Shown piece after piece: positions 1 to 14,673 of a stretch of DNA of 64,000 nt. The stretch lies in NCBI RefSeq assembly GCF_026745355.1, contig NC_079207.1, forward strand, positions 36,962,593 through 37,026,592, in the 5' to 3' direction. The position numbers and the translations under genes were made by a program. The notes under the pieces were generated by a model. It ran no database searches. It saw nothing but the letters and a program-made list of their open reading frames with translations, and was not told where the DNA came from. Source of the stretch: Beta vulgaris subsp. vulgaris (taxonomy: Eukaryota > Streptophyta > Magnoliopsida > Caryophyllales > Amaranthaceae). Position 1 is the first letter of the stretch; each line of letters starts with the position of its first letter.

Positions 1-396
1 CATAATTTTAAAGGATTTTATAAATATATTTTAGTATTTATATATTTTTATTTAAACAAAATTTAGTTTTAAATGATTTGACTATTTAAATTGAATTACA
101 TTTATAAACGTTTTCTTTATATTTCCCTAAACCACCACCAGCCACCTTACTTCACCACCATCCACCTCCTCTACCACCAACCCCATTGGCCATTGCCACA
201 ACAACCCACCAACAACCCCACCCTCACCTACCCCAACCAGCAGTCCCCCACGAGCAGCCTCCTACTCCCGCAACCCCCATTAGCAGTCTGCCGCCCCCTG
301 CAACCCCCACCAGCAGTCCCACTCCCCATGAGAACCGCAAAAATTTCACGCCCACCCACCAGTAATCGGCACCACCGAGTGATTTTTTATATATAT
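1..396. other. AT-rich then C-rich non-coding sequence
   Basis: The first 120 bases are AT-rich. Then comes a stretch full of CCACC and CAACCCCC motifs (about 130-360), which gives proline-rich open frames on one strand and glycine-rich ones on the other. These frames look like by-products of simple sequence. No domain, splice pattern or promoter is visible. Confidence 0.5.
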
Positions 397-555
397 AATT
401 GGGCAATGGGGAGGAGGAACATCTGTCTAGTACATTCCTTCCATGGCCCGAACGTCCTTTCTAGACGTTAATCCCATGGCCCGAACGTCTAGACCAAACG
501 TTCGGGGCATGGGAAGTACGTCTTGGCTAGACGTTCCTCCCCTAATTGCCCAATA
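397..555. mobile_element. Short foldback (MITE-like) element
   Basis: The two ends are inverted copies: TTGGGCAATGGGGAGGAGG on the left and, on the complementary strand of the right end, TTGGGCAATTAGGGGAGG. The interior repeats CCATGGCCCGAACGT twice in direct orientation (about 452 and 474) and once inverted (CGTTCGGGGCATGGGA, about 498-513), so the whole 160 bases can fold on itself. No coding capacity and no clear target duplication. The class is uncertain. Confidence 0.55.
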
Positions 556-633
556 TGAAAAAAAATTCATGTGTTTGGTTGTGGAGGAGGTGGATGTTGG
601 CGGTAGGAGGTACAGGTGATGGGTGGTGGCAGG

Positions 634-1049
634 TAGGGTTGTGCACTTTTGGACGGGATCGGAATTCGAACTGGACTGGAAAATTGCGGTCCATGAAAAA
701 ATGGGATACCCGGTCTGGTCCGGACCGAAATGGATCGATTTTTTTTTTTGAAAAATTTGCTTTGAAGGTTAAAAAAAAGCTTAAACTTAGTAAAGTTAGA
801 AAGTTAAAACCTCATCTTTATTGCCTTTAAGATTAATAATTTTAGAATTATTAGTTTTTATTCTATTGAATTTTTAAACATGTTTATACATAAGCGAAAA
901 AAAGATTTTTTTGAATAAAAAATACAAATTTCGGTCCAACCAGTCCAAAATCGGACCAGGATCGGAATATTTCGGTCCGGTACTGGTCCAAAAAAAATTA
1001 AATTCGGATCCATTGGTCTGGTCCGGTCCTGGACCGGTGCACACCCCTA
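634..1049. mobile_element. hAT-type MITE
   Basis: A 416-bp element with 13-bp near-perfect terminal inverted repeats: TAGGGTTGTGCAC at the left and TAGGGGTGTGCAC read from the right end on the complementary strand. The flanking 8-mers GTGGCAGG (626-633) and GTTGCAGG (1050-1057) match at 7 of 8 positions, the target-duplication length of the hAT superfamily. Both subterminal parts are rich in CGGTCCGG/CCGGACC motifs in opposite orientations. There is no transposase, so it is a non-autonomous element. Confidence 0.75.
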
Positions 1050-1057
1050 GTTGCAGG

Positions 1058-1425
1058 TGACGGGGTGGCGAGTGGTGAAAAAAGAAAAAGGATAAAATAG
1101 TCTACTAAAAGTGAACGCGGGGCTATTTTAAATAATGTTGGGGCGACGTTTCCAAACACTTTTGCTTGCAATATGTGTATACTAGTTTTTATGCACGTAG
1201 TGCGTACGATGATAGTTTTGGGCATCACTGTTACTCATTATTGAAACAAACAAGGTAAAGAGGAGATAAATACTACTAGTCAAGATTGATATTGATTGAG
1301 GTTAATGACAAATCATGTTTAGAGGAGCCAAGATAAATATAATTTGTTTTCATGATTTTATGTAATATTGTTTTTTCATTTATAGCTAACTGAGTATGAT
1401 AACGTATTGGATTAAGCTTTTTTCC
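1058..1425. other. Intergenic AT-rich sequence upstream of a LINE
   Basis: No gene, repeat boundary or promoter is recognisable. The truncated 5' end of the LINE that follows probably lies in the last part of this stretch, but I could not place it by a target-site duplication. Confidence 0.4.
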
Positions 1426-1429
1426 CCTA

Positions 1430-3612
1430 GTGATCAACTCCAAGAATCTAGCCAGAGAGCTTTTTTCCCGTATTGGAAAAGTTCTACATTTTGATGAAGG
1501 AGTCTTCGTCTTTTGTAAAAAATTCTATCGTGCCTTAGTTTGGATAAGAACCAAGACGACATTAGTACCAGGGATGTTCATTGAGGCCCAAGAAGGTAGA
1601 CCCATATGGATAGACTTTCGGTATGAAGGAGTCTTCGTCTTTTGTAAAAGATGTGGTCGAATTGGGCACAAAAGCTCCTCATGCACTCAATCATGGGAAA
1701 AAGCAAAAAATGGAATTGAACAAGCTATATCAGAGGCGTGCAAACCAGAAACTCCGGTTATGTTTAGGAGCCCAAACGCCTCCTTGTATTCGAATTAAAT
1801 TATCGGGCTGCCTCAATCTCCTGAATTCCTAACAACAATAGTAAAATTAGATGAACCACGACGGCCCCCCGTCATTGACTCCTTCAGCAGTAGTTCGGAC
1901 AATGATGATGATGGAGGCGATGATAATCACACTAGTGATGAAGAGATGCAAAATGCATCAACAAATCAAGAGTCACAATCTAAGAGAGGTAAAAATAGTA
2001 TCAACAATAGCTCTGGCCCGTCCAAACGACCTAGAACACCCGGGCCCACAAGCCGTTTTTTTGAGAGAGTTGAGCCCAGTCAGATACAAATGGATGGAAG
2101 GAGCTACCAAAATTTTCACAAGTCAAACACCTTCTCTCCTCCAAGTAAGGGCATAAAAGTAAATTCAATTTCCAAAGCCTCTTTCAAAAAATCCAAACAT
2201 AAAGAGAGAAGGGCTGCATTGAGAAGCATTACTGCAGCACATATCTCACCAGATATGATGCAGGTGACGGCGACAAAATGCCAGATTGGCATTTCATCTC
2301 CTGCTAAGCCCCTCTCTATTTTAAAATCCAAGAAAGCCCATTTTCAACCTTCAAGCTCCATTTATAGAATAAACTCTCCCAATTCAGTAAACAACTCTAT
2401 TCAATCAAAAATTTCCATAAATGCCAACTATTCCAACCTTTCTCCTTTTAAATACTTGACTCATCTTTCAAACCCACGTGATATCCCAGACTTTATTATG
2501 GCATCTAATCCTTCCTCTCCCCACTCATCTAACTCAATAACTCAACCTTGTGTACCTTTATCCCCTTCTTTGTAAACTAACTATGAAAGTAATCCACCTC
2601 AATTAGCAGCTTCTGTCCCTATCGAGGGGTACAATGAAATTTCACAGTCAATGCTTTTTCAAAACCAAGTTGAAAATGATGAATTGCGTACCTCATGGGA
2701 TAATTTATTGGGTTCTTCAAGTCTCTCTTGTTTCTTCAACTCTGAAGACAATGCCGCCCTTAGATGGACCCCACCTTTCGAACCTTTTGCTATAAATAAT
2801 CAACTTGATTGGGATGATTTACAAAGCATTTTCCCATCTGAAATCATCTCTCTATCCCCACAAACCCCACTACAAATACCCGGTTCTCACTCCTCACTTC
2901 AAACAGTGTCCTCAAGCTCGTTCCACTCTGCGGTGGCAGGCCTCTGGCGACGGAATTCGCTCAGCTTAGAATCTTCCCTACCTGGACTCAACCGTTTTGC
3001 CAAAACATGACTTTGGATAGCTCTGCTGAAGCTATTCTAGGAAAGAGAAAATTTGAAGATCTCAACTCAGTGGTAGGCGAGGGCTCCAAAATTCTAAAGG
3101 CGAAGAGTCAGGTCAGTGCAATGACAGAGATTAAAAATGCTGAAGATAATTCACTAAACCCGTGTAATGAGGAGCTGGAGAAAAAAGAGTTGATGGGCCA
3201 AAAGGATTATGTCCAGTTCAAAGCAAATAAAGAGTTTGATTCCCCTCTCAACCGAAAAGAAAATTTTTGCCCAAAAAAAGGTATGGACTTACCCATCTCT
3301 AACCCACTATCTCTTGCAAAGGAAAATTCTAAAAATCAAGTTCAGTTGGGCCCTCTAAGAAAGGCAGCATGCCGCCCGCCGAGGCCCAAGAGAGTGGTAG
3401 TGCAAGCTTTGCTTTGTGAGAAGAAAAGAAAATTTGAAGAATTTGAGCCCATAATTGAGAACTTTGTGAATGAGGTAACTTTGGATCTTCATAAGTGGAT
3501 TTCAGACAAGAGGCAAGAAATAATGACAAAATTTAAGAAACTCAAATACATGGTGTTTTTCGGCGATGAAGGCTTGGACACTGGGCCGAAACAGTCTCCC
3601 GAGGCTCCATGA
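1430..3612 (+). pseudogene. LINE ORF1 relic (nucleic-acid-binding gag-like protein)
   Basis: ORF1 of plant LINEs makes an RNA-binding protein that coats the transposition intermediate. A CCHC zinc knuckle is visible at about 1651-1692 (CKRCGRIGHKSSSC, spacing C-x2-C-x4-H-x4-C), preceded by the family-typical GRPIWIDFRYEGVFVFCK stretch. The 27-bp segment at 1494-1520 is repeated exactly at 1623-1649, so the normal sequence before the knuckle is disturbed. Downstream frames (1946-2575, 2651-3010, 3007-3612) are Ser/Lys-rich and low in complexity, as is usual for the ORF1 tail, and are separated by stops or frame changes. The last frame overlaps the start of ORF2 by four bases (ATGA). Confidence 0.65.
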
Positions 3613-6600
3613 AGATTTTATCCTGGAATTGCATGGGACTAAAGACAGCGAACTCCCCTACAATTCCTTTTCTGGGATGGATGGTCCGCAAATTTCAGCC
3701 ACAAATCCTCTTCCTGTCTGAAACTAAGGTCACTGATGTTATTATTAGTAAACTAGCTATGTATCTAGGATTCTCAAATGTAGCCACTGTTGATTCCGTA
3801 AATAATGCAGGTGGCTTAGCCTTATTTTGGAGTAATGATGTAATCCTAAAATTTAGCAGTAGTTCTGCTAATTATTTTGCTTGTACTATCAAGGATGTAG
3901 CAGGTGTTAATGTATATATATGGAACCTTATTTTGCTATACGGATCGCCTTACCTTGAATCGCGAAGTGAGGTTTGGGAAAAAATAGCGCATTGCCTATC
4001 CCAAAACAATCTAGATAGTGTCGTTGTTGGCGATTTCAATCAAGTTGAGTTCCTTGATCAGAAGATGGGAGGCTTAGATCACTTACCAGGAAAAGACGAA
4101 ATTTTCAATTTAGAGGAGTCAAATGCGATTATCGTAAGTCAATTTTCATGGGCAGAGATACACTTGGTGCAATAACCGAACCGAAACAGGGAGAATATAT
4201 GAGAGGTTGGATAGAGCGTATGCTACTGAGGATTGGTTCCATAAATACCCAGAAGCATCAATCCTGAATCTACCTATACTGGTATCGAATCATAGCCCAA
4301 TTTTACTGGTCATGTCACCAATTCCCAATAAGAAAAAAACACCTATCAAAATGGAAGCTTGGTGCCTTGACTTTAAGGAAATCTCAACCATTATATCAGA
4401 GCACTGGCCCTTACCCATCAGTGGTTCCCCGATGTTCAAGGTCGCTCAGAAAAGTCGCCAGATTAGGTATAAGTTATTCCAATGGTGCAAGAACTACAAA
4501 GAGTTGCACAATATTCGCTGGGAGGATTTTTTAGATCGATGTGGTGAAGTTCAAGCCAATCTCCCTAATCACAATGCGGGAAGCATAGATGAAGAAGTTA
4601 AACGCGCAACTCTAGCCAAATTAGATGTTCAACTAAAATACTGGCAGCAACGAGCTAAAAGTAAATGGAGAGCTTGGGAGGACACAAACACAAAATGGTT
4701 CTTTAGAAAAGCAAAGCGTCGGAGGCACCGGAATGAGATCCTTATGATCAAAAGTCCAACAGGGGGATGACTATCAAACAAGAAGGATATCCAAAAGGAG
4801 CTACTGAATCACTTTATTAACATATACCAAAAGGCTCATCACGACAACGACTATTGGGAAGAACTGTCCACAATTCAACATTTAGTGCCTCAAATAACAC
4901 ACGCACAACAATTGGATTTAATAAGGCCAGTCTCCAAAGATGAAGTCAAGCAAACTGTATTTCAAATGGGGAGTCTCAAAGCTCCCGGCCCAGATGGAAT
5001 TCCTGCCCTTTTCTACCAAAAGCACTGGTTAATTGTAGGCGAAGATATTCGGAAAACGGTTTCCCACTTCTTCACTACAGGGTTTATTCTTCAGGAATGG
5101 AACCGCACCAATATCTGCCTCATTCCTAAAACTAAACGACCAGAGGAAGCTAGTCAATTCAGACCAATCAGCTTGTGCAACGTGATTTATAAAGTAATTT
5201 CGAAGGTAATCACAAACAGACTCAAGCCAATTTTAAAGTCCCTGGTCTCCCCCTATCAAAACGCCTTTGTTCCAGGCAGACTACTAGCGGACAATTGTCT
5301 TATTGCTTATGAGTTAGTTAACATAATAAAACATCGTAAAAAAGGTAATCAGTATCTTGCAGCGCTCAAAATAGACATGTTTAAAGCTTACGATAAGGTT
5401 GACTGGGACTGTCTTGAATGGTTGCTCAATTCTATGGGAATTCCTGCCTTATGCCGACAGTGGATCATGCAATGTGTTACTAGAGTATCATTTTCTATCC
5501 TAATCAATGGTGAGCCTACAAAGAGCTTCAAACCTACCTGAGGACTTAGACAGGGAGACCCTCTCTCCTCTTATCTATTTATCTTAGTAATGGATGTCCT
5601 GTCTAGAATGATAACGCATGGAGTAAATGAAGATCGGTTCCAGGGAATTAGTTTGGCTAGATCATGTCCGACAGTGTTACACCTGTTCTTTGCTCATGAT
5701 TCTTTGATATTCCTCAAGGCTACGCCAGGCGCTTGTGAAGAGGTGAGGAAAATTTTATCCTACTTTAGTCGTGTTTCAGGTGAAGTGATCAACTACAATA
5801 AATCTCATATAATGTTCAGTGCCAACACTCCCCCACGTTTCAAGCGTAACATGAGAAGCATTTTAGGTACTCCCTCAGCGGATGTATTGGGGACCTACTT
5901 GGGGTGTAATATTGAAATAGACGGCAGAAGTACTAGAAAGTTTAATCCTTTGATCGAAAAAGTCGAGAAAAGAGTCTCAAGCTGGCATCATTTAGCTCTA
6001 TCTCATGCAGGGCGTGTCATCCTCATTAATAGTATACTAGCAATGCTGAGTCTGAACATACTGAGTGTCTTCCTTATACCTAAAAAAACAGCATACAAGC
6101 TAAATTCGATCTTTGTTAGATTTTTATGGGCTGGTGCCCAAGAGACCAAGCCTATTTATTGGAAAAGCATGAAAATACTTGAGCTCCCCAAAGGGGGAGG
6201 AGGGCTCGAATCAGGATCGTCCATCTATTCAATAAAGCTCTTCTCGCTAAACAAGCTGTAAGGATCCACAACTCCAATCAGTCTTTGATTTCACAAATAA
6301 TGTGCGCTAAGTATAAAGACTCTCCTGTAAACATTGCACTACGTATAACCCATTTAGGCAGAGTCTCTTGGGGATTTCGCGGGCTCTGTAGATCAATTCA
6401 GGATTATCGTGAAGGTTTCACAAAGAGAATTGGGGATGGCTCACAAATGGATATTCTAACAGACAAATGGCTCAGAGGAGATCCAATAAAGTTGAAAGAG
6501 GGCATCAATCCAGAAGCTAGAGGTGTTCGTAAAGTCAAAGACTTAATGTTACCAAATCATAGAGCCTGGAATCCACCTCTTATATGGAGTTTTTTTGCTC

Positions 6601-7704
6601 CCGATACAGCGATTAGAATCTTAGCAACCCACCTTTCGAAGGATGATCTTCAAGACCAATATTATTGGAGTGAAACTAAGTCTTGAAATTTGAGAGTCAT
6701 GGATGTTTACTCATTCTACTTAACAATAAAAGGAAATTTGGACACGTCTCAGGGCAACAGGAAGTTTTGGCATAAGCTTTGGTCGATGGACATCAACTCC
6801 AAATGGAAGCTATTTGTCTGGAGACTTCTTAACAAAGCCATTGCTATGAACTCCAATCTGCTTAAAAGGAATATCCCAGTTCAGGAAAAAATTGTTATCT
6901 ATGCCAGAAGTGCAAGGAAAGTGAGAGTCACCTATTTCGAGATTGCACCATGACATCACGTGTGTGGGCATGCTCTAACTTAGGAATTAAAACATCTACA
7001 ATAGCCCCAACACCCATAGAGGAATGGATCAAAAACTTTAAGCTTTTCTGGAAAGAAGATGGTATAAAGTCCGAGAGAGCAACGGATTTCATAGCCACTT
7101 TATGGGCTATCTGGTTACACAGGAATAACGTTGTTTTCAGGAATCTGAATGAGAACCCAGTTTCCATCCTAATACACAAGGACGCCCTCCTCAAGGAATT
7201 GGGGGAAGCTGCAAAGACCGGAGAGAAGCAACTACAATTAACTCATAACGAAATCAAGGTACATCTAGAGGTGGAGTTTGGAATGGATAATAGTCAATGT
7301 GAGAACTGCATCATCTCAGTTGACAGAGCATAGAAGAAAAGCAAGAAGCATTTTCCAAGAGCAGGAATAGGTTGGTCATCCCCAATAAGCAATATAAAAG
7401 CTTTTGAAACGCAACGATTTTGGCTCTTACCCCATTGCAAACTGAAGCATTTGCGATGTATAAAGGGATTAACGAAGCATACAACAAAGGATTCAGAAGC
7501 ATTCAAATCTTAACAGATAGTTCAGATTTCGTCCAAACAATCGCCAACTCCCATCAACCCTTTGAAATCTCCGCTTTAGTTTATGACATTAAAACTATTT
7601 GTAGTAAGTTCAACTCTTGCAGAATTCGTAAGGTAAGTAGACAGGAAATTGGGCCTCCCCATGACCTAGCTATAGCAGCTCGTGTAGGTAAGATAGTAAA
7701 TTAG
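3609..7704 (+). pseudogene. LINE ORF2 relic: endonuclease, reverse transcriptase, RNase H
   Basis: ORF2 nicks target DNA and copies the element RNA. The endonuclease starts at 3609 with MKILSWNCMGLK and keeps LFLSETK and the GDFNQ motif (about 4027-4045). The reverse transcriptase runs about 4885-6261. Visible motifs are LKAPGPDGIP, FRPISLCNVIYK, KIDMFKAYDKVDW and, in the next frame near 5545, the RQGDPLSSYLF block. The catalytic FADD box reads FAHDSL (about 5692), so the first catalytic aspartate of the pair is lost. Further on are an L1-typical SSWHHLALSHAGRVILI stretch, a zinc-finger-type region, and an RNase H remnant with TEAFAMYKGINEA and ILTDSSDF (7420-7704). Numerous stops and frame changes make it non-functional. 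Confidence 0.8.
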
Positions 7705-7740
7705 TTGTCTTTGCTTGTTCTTGTCACCAAAAAAAAAAAC

Positions 7741-9274
7741 GTTAGTTGTTTGTTAATAGTCGAAAAAAAAAGTGTAGGCAAAACCACAAAGCCACATGTA
7801 TGCAAGTAATAAACCAACATAATTTTACCACTATCCATATAGCTATGAATCCCACCTACCATATACTATCCACCACATATATCTATCCATATGACTGGTG
7901 TGTCTCATTTTTTCCCCATCTAATCCTCCACATTTTCATCTTTCCACCTACAACCTTATATCTTCCCTTCCCTCAAAAAATTAGAACGACTCATCTACTT
8001 ACTTTCACTATCTTTCATATCTCACTAAAAAAAGATTGAGATTTCATATTCATATTCATATTTCACGACAAACACCACATTAATAAGCCAATTCTGGTGT
8101 CAAAATTAACCACATTAATGCTCCATTAATTTTTAAGGTAATTTTGGTCTCTGTATTTTTGTGGATCTTTTTAGGTTTTCATTTCGATCGGTGGTAATGT
8201 TCAAAAAATTCATGGGAACGGGTTGAAATTGGAGTTTATTCGGTTGACGAATTAAATGAGGGGCCTCAAATTTGAAGCTAATTCTTTACGTTTTATGTTC
8301 CTGATTTCGTCCCAAAAATGTAATTGTCAACTAAATTTCTCAATGATCCGGTTAGATTTTATTTGAGCTTTTATTTGTGAAGATGTTTTTTTAAGAAATT
8401 CGTGGATGAAGTTCCTGAATCATCCACTTTTCCTTTTTCTTTCTCTTTGTTTTTTTTTTTCAAGACTTCTTCTACTCCTTTTTCTGGGTTTTTAATTATT
8501 CATACTTTTTCTACTCCTTTTTATAGGTTTTAAATTATTCGTAAGAAATCTCAGTAAAATCAACCGTTTTACATCTGTTTTTAATTTCAATATTTGTTTT
8601 GGCAAATTAGTGTAATTTCAGTTTTAGTTTGATTTTGTGTAATTGTTATTGTATCCGAAATTGATTTATATTTTATAATGCCTTTTTTTGTTACAAACAT
8701 GTACTGATTTTTTAAATAATTATTTCAAAATTTATACCATACAATATATACTTTAATTATTCATGTAATTCGAATATAAGAGTTAGTTTTTTTTTCAACT
8801 AATCTGAATAAACTTGCAAGATGAAAAAGAATCATGTAGCTTTTTTAGAAGTTCGCATATTGCCACTGGACAAATGTGAATCTTTATGTCAAAAATCGTA
8901 CGTTTTTCTTAGTTTATAATTTATATTGACGTTGTAATCTATTGGTAATTTTTTTTAGTATGTAATTGTAAATGGTTCTTGGGAACGATGTATGTAATTG
9001 CTAATGTGTTATAGTTTGAAATTGAATTTTCTTGTTTCTGTAAATTTCCTCATTTCACTTATTTGTATAACGTGGATTATGCAATTCTATTGATTTCAGT
9101 TGACTTGTGATTGATTGTCATAATTACATTTCCGATAGTTTTTTGAAGTCTCGTTTTGGTTGAAATAGGTCGTGTAATTTAGAAAGAGAATAAGGTAAAA
9201 CAGTATATTCAAATGGGACACCATAGCTCCACCTTCCCTTATACTAATAGAGATAATTGAGACTAATGTGATAT
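7741..9274. other. AT-rich upstream region of the ATP synthase beta gene
   Basis: About 1.5 kb between the LINE A-tail and the MITE. It has T-rich and A-rich tracts and no open frame with recognisable content. The CCACCTACC/ACTATCCA-rich part at 7820-7950 is simple-sequence-like. Some distal promoter elements may lie here, but none can be supported from sequence alone. Confidence 0.4.
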
Positions 9275-9541
9275 ATACTTCATCCGTTTAGAAATAGTTG
9301 CATCATTTGTATAGTGTTACTATTCATACATGCATTTTGATTGTCTTTGGTGATTTATATTTTAGGAAAAACATAGTCATATCATATCTTGTTAGATTCG
9401 TCTCAATATATATTATTTTGATATCAACTTTTTATAATTTTTATTTCTTATGAATTAAAGTTATAAATATTTGAAATAATACATTGACAAACGTAAAAAT
9501 ATAAAATGATGTAACTATTTGTAAACGGACTGGTACATACT
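9275..9541. mobile_element. Stowaway/mariner-like MITE
   Basis: The left end contains CATCCGTTTAGAAATAGTTG and the right end, read on the other strand, AGTCCGTTTACAAATAGTTA. Both continue into matching CATCATTT, giving imperfect terminal inverted repeats of roughly 35 bases around an AT-rich 200-bp core. The CTCCGT-like start and TA-rich insertion site fit Stowaway (Tc1/mariner) MITEs, which are common in plant promoters. It lies about 290 bases upstream of the start codon of the ATP synthase gene. Confidence 0.6.
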
Positions 9542-9737
9542 CTATTCTCTAACAAAAAAAAAACAAGTGGAGTGAATTCAAACATTTTCCCAAAAAAGTA
9601 AACAAAAACTGAAAATTAACGGATCACAAACACTGACCAGTCACCACCCCCCAAATCTTCGCTCAAAAAAGTGAATCAGTAAAAATAAATAAAAGAACGT
9701 CATCGTTTAACACAAACCATAAAAAACTCCCCTTCTC

Positions 9738-9828
9738 CTATATAGACCACTCACTGATTTCACTTTGGAAACCCTAGTCACACCCATCTCTCTTTCTCAC
9801 CCCCCTTTTTCTCCATTTTCTCTCTCCC
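9738..9828 (+). promoter_or_regulatory. Core promoter and CT-rich leader of the ATP synthase beta gene
   Basis: A TATA box (CTATATAG, 9738-9745) lies 84-91 bases before the start codon. About 30 bases downstream, at the expected initiation zone, is AAACCCTAG (9769-9777), a telo-box. This motif is common near the start of plant genes for ribosomal and mitochondrial components. The remaining leader (9780-9828) is strongly CT-rich, typical of highly expressed plant housekeeping genes. Confidence 0.6.
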
Positions 9829-12792
<2,964 letters not shown>

Positions 12793-13839
12793 GGAAATTT
12801 GAGATAATTTGTTTTTTGACTTTCTCCTTTGGCCCTTTGCCGTGATAATTGCGAAAATAATTTTTAGTTAACAATGGCTTTACCAGTTCCAGGAGTTGAG
12901 AAGGATTTTTTTGGGAAGCCAAACATATGAACAAGGGTTTTTCCATTTTGTCTTATTTATCTTTGTTGCACAAGTGTGATGATGCTCCATTGAAGTGGAG
13001 CAGAGAGGGCTAGCCTGCTAGTAATATCCCCTTTCCCCCTTAGCTCCCTGTTATTGAATAATGGGAGCAGGAGACAAGATATGGACACATGTATATTTTT
13101 TGTTCTTTTTCCATAGTCCAGATTTTTGAATCTTCTAACCACGATTTCATGGTTGCATTAACTTGCCTGCCTGTTCTACCCATTAGGTCACGTGTGTATT
13201 GTTGCTAAGAGCTTTTGGTGCTGAGCGAACTGGTGGCCTAAGTGCCTGTTGCTTAAGTTTCAGGCGGTGTAGTTGTTATCAACTTGAGCACTTTTTCATC
13301 GGTGGTAATGTCAGCACTCAGCATGTTGTATTAGGTCATTGCAAAATTTCCTTAATGTTTACTGTGGGAGAAACTCATAATTTATAACTGTTAGACATAT
13401 CTTACACTCTTTTAGGAGCCCTTTCTATTTCCCCCTAATTTGCACCCAGAATTCCTTCTTATAATTTTGTAATAGTTAGGATATGTTATCCCTCTTACTG
13501 GATTAGAGTGGATTAAGTGGAGTATGTCTGCACTTGAGTTGCTATGGTTTAGGCTAATTCGGATTGCTGCTATTGTGGTACAGCGGGGAATAAGGAATGA
13601 GGGAATCTTGGTCACTGTTGAGGAAAAGTTCAAATAGGTTCAGTGATGTATGTTAAACAAAATTCTGTTGCGAAGAAATCGTTTACCCTGTTAATTGGGC
13701 CCCTGGCAGAGGTCCGTCAGCTTCCACTCATCAGTCATGGTCAACAGAATGAAACCCTTACTCCCCTTAGGTGATTACCAATTTTGCCTTCGTTTCCAAC
13801 GGATGACAATATGATATGATTTCGTGAATGGAATTTGCT
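12793..13839. other. 3' untranslated region and downstream intergenic sequence
   Basis: The first few hundred bases after the stop codon should be the 3' UTR of the ATP synthase beta gene. Several AATAAT-like and T-rich stretches occur (for example near 12856 and 13055), but no single polyadenylation site can be chosen. No second gene or repeat boundary is apparent up to 13839. Confidence 0.45.
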
Positions 13840-14673
13840 TAGCTTTCCTAGATCATTGAATCAAGGTTTACTAAGGGTTTTAACCTTAATGCTATGGCTT
13901 CACTCACCAAAGAGGAATTTGCTTAGCTTCTCTAGATCTTCACTCGATCAAGGGTCACTAAGGTTTCTAACTCTAATACTATAGATATCTTCATCAAAGA
14001 TACGAATTAGGAAGGTTTTTAGATTTAATGTAACTTTACTCACTAAACAATTCACCTAAATTTTATCGAAATTTCACTCGTTTAAATTAAGGATCTTGTG
14101 ATCAAGTTCACTCCCTAAAAACAAAAATAATTCTGGAAAATACGTCCAAGATCAATGAATAATAATTTAATTCAACTTTTTTAGCAAAAATCTTTGAATA
14201 ATGATAGTTGTACTACATATAAATATATAGAACTAAAAAGAAATCTAATTGTACTAGAATTATGAAAGATAAAGATCAACAAACCAATACTAATTCTACA
14301 TGCCTAAGATAAAGATAAAAAAAAAGATAAACATAAGCTAGACTCCTATGTGCTAAAAACAAGTAATACCTCTCCCAAGTAGGAAACCTTGTAAACAAAA
14401 AAACTTCTACTAATGCTAGGCTTCTTACTAGAATTACACTCCAATTAGGATCCCTAATCCAACTAGAATTTGGACTTCTAGTTCAACTAGAATTATGAAC
14501 AAACTAAATTATTATACTACTAACAGAACTAGGAGTTCTAATCCTACTAGGATTAAGATTTCAATAGTCCTATTCCTATTAGAATTAGGAAAACTACCAA
14601 TACTCCTAACAGAACTAGGAGTACTTGACAACCTTAATTTTTGTGAGAGACTAAGCTATTCAAATCCACATCA
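13840..14673 (-). repeat. Probable gypsy LTR relic
   Basis: This AT-rich stretch resembles in style the LTR at 26356-27004: a CACTAAGG/TCACTAAG-rich part, then repeated AACTAGAAT/CTAGGATTA words. It ends in CACATCA, followed by ATCCCTCCCTCTTAG and CTTGCCCTCAAG. The intact minus-strand gypsy element likewise has CATCA followed by TCCTCCTCTTCTTTAG and TTGCCCTCAA just inside its LTR. That suggests a minus-strand 3' LTR with its polypurine tract, the rest of the element being lost. There is no partner LTR or target duplication. Confidence 0.35.

Larger units (their letters stand above)
1426..7740 (+). mobile_element. L1-type LINE retrotransposon, 5'-truncated and inactive
   Basis: The order ORF1 (CCHC knuckle), AP-type endonuclease, reverse transcriptase, C-terminal zinc-finger region and RNase H, ending in an A-run at about 7727-7739, is that of plant L1-type LINEs. 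The reading frame changes or stops at many points (near 2577, 4175, 4768, 5539, 6261, 6684, 6953, 7333), so no full ORF2 protein can be made. The usual N-terminal part of ORF1 is largely missing, consistent with 5' truncation. I could not find a matching target-site duplication. Confidence 0.85.

Noticed and set aside
91..471. Proline-rich open frame of 126 codons
   Set aside because: Composition follows a CCACC/CAACCCC simple-sequence stretch and runs into the foldback element; no domain, no splice or promoter context.
7705..7760. LINE target-site duplication after the A-run
   Set aside because: GTTAGTTGTTTG after the A-run has no convincing match near the 5' end at 1250-1430.
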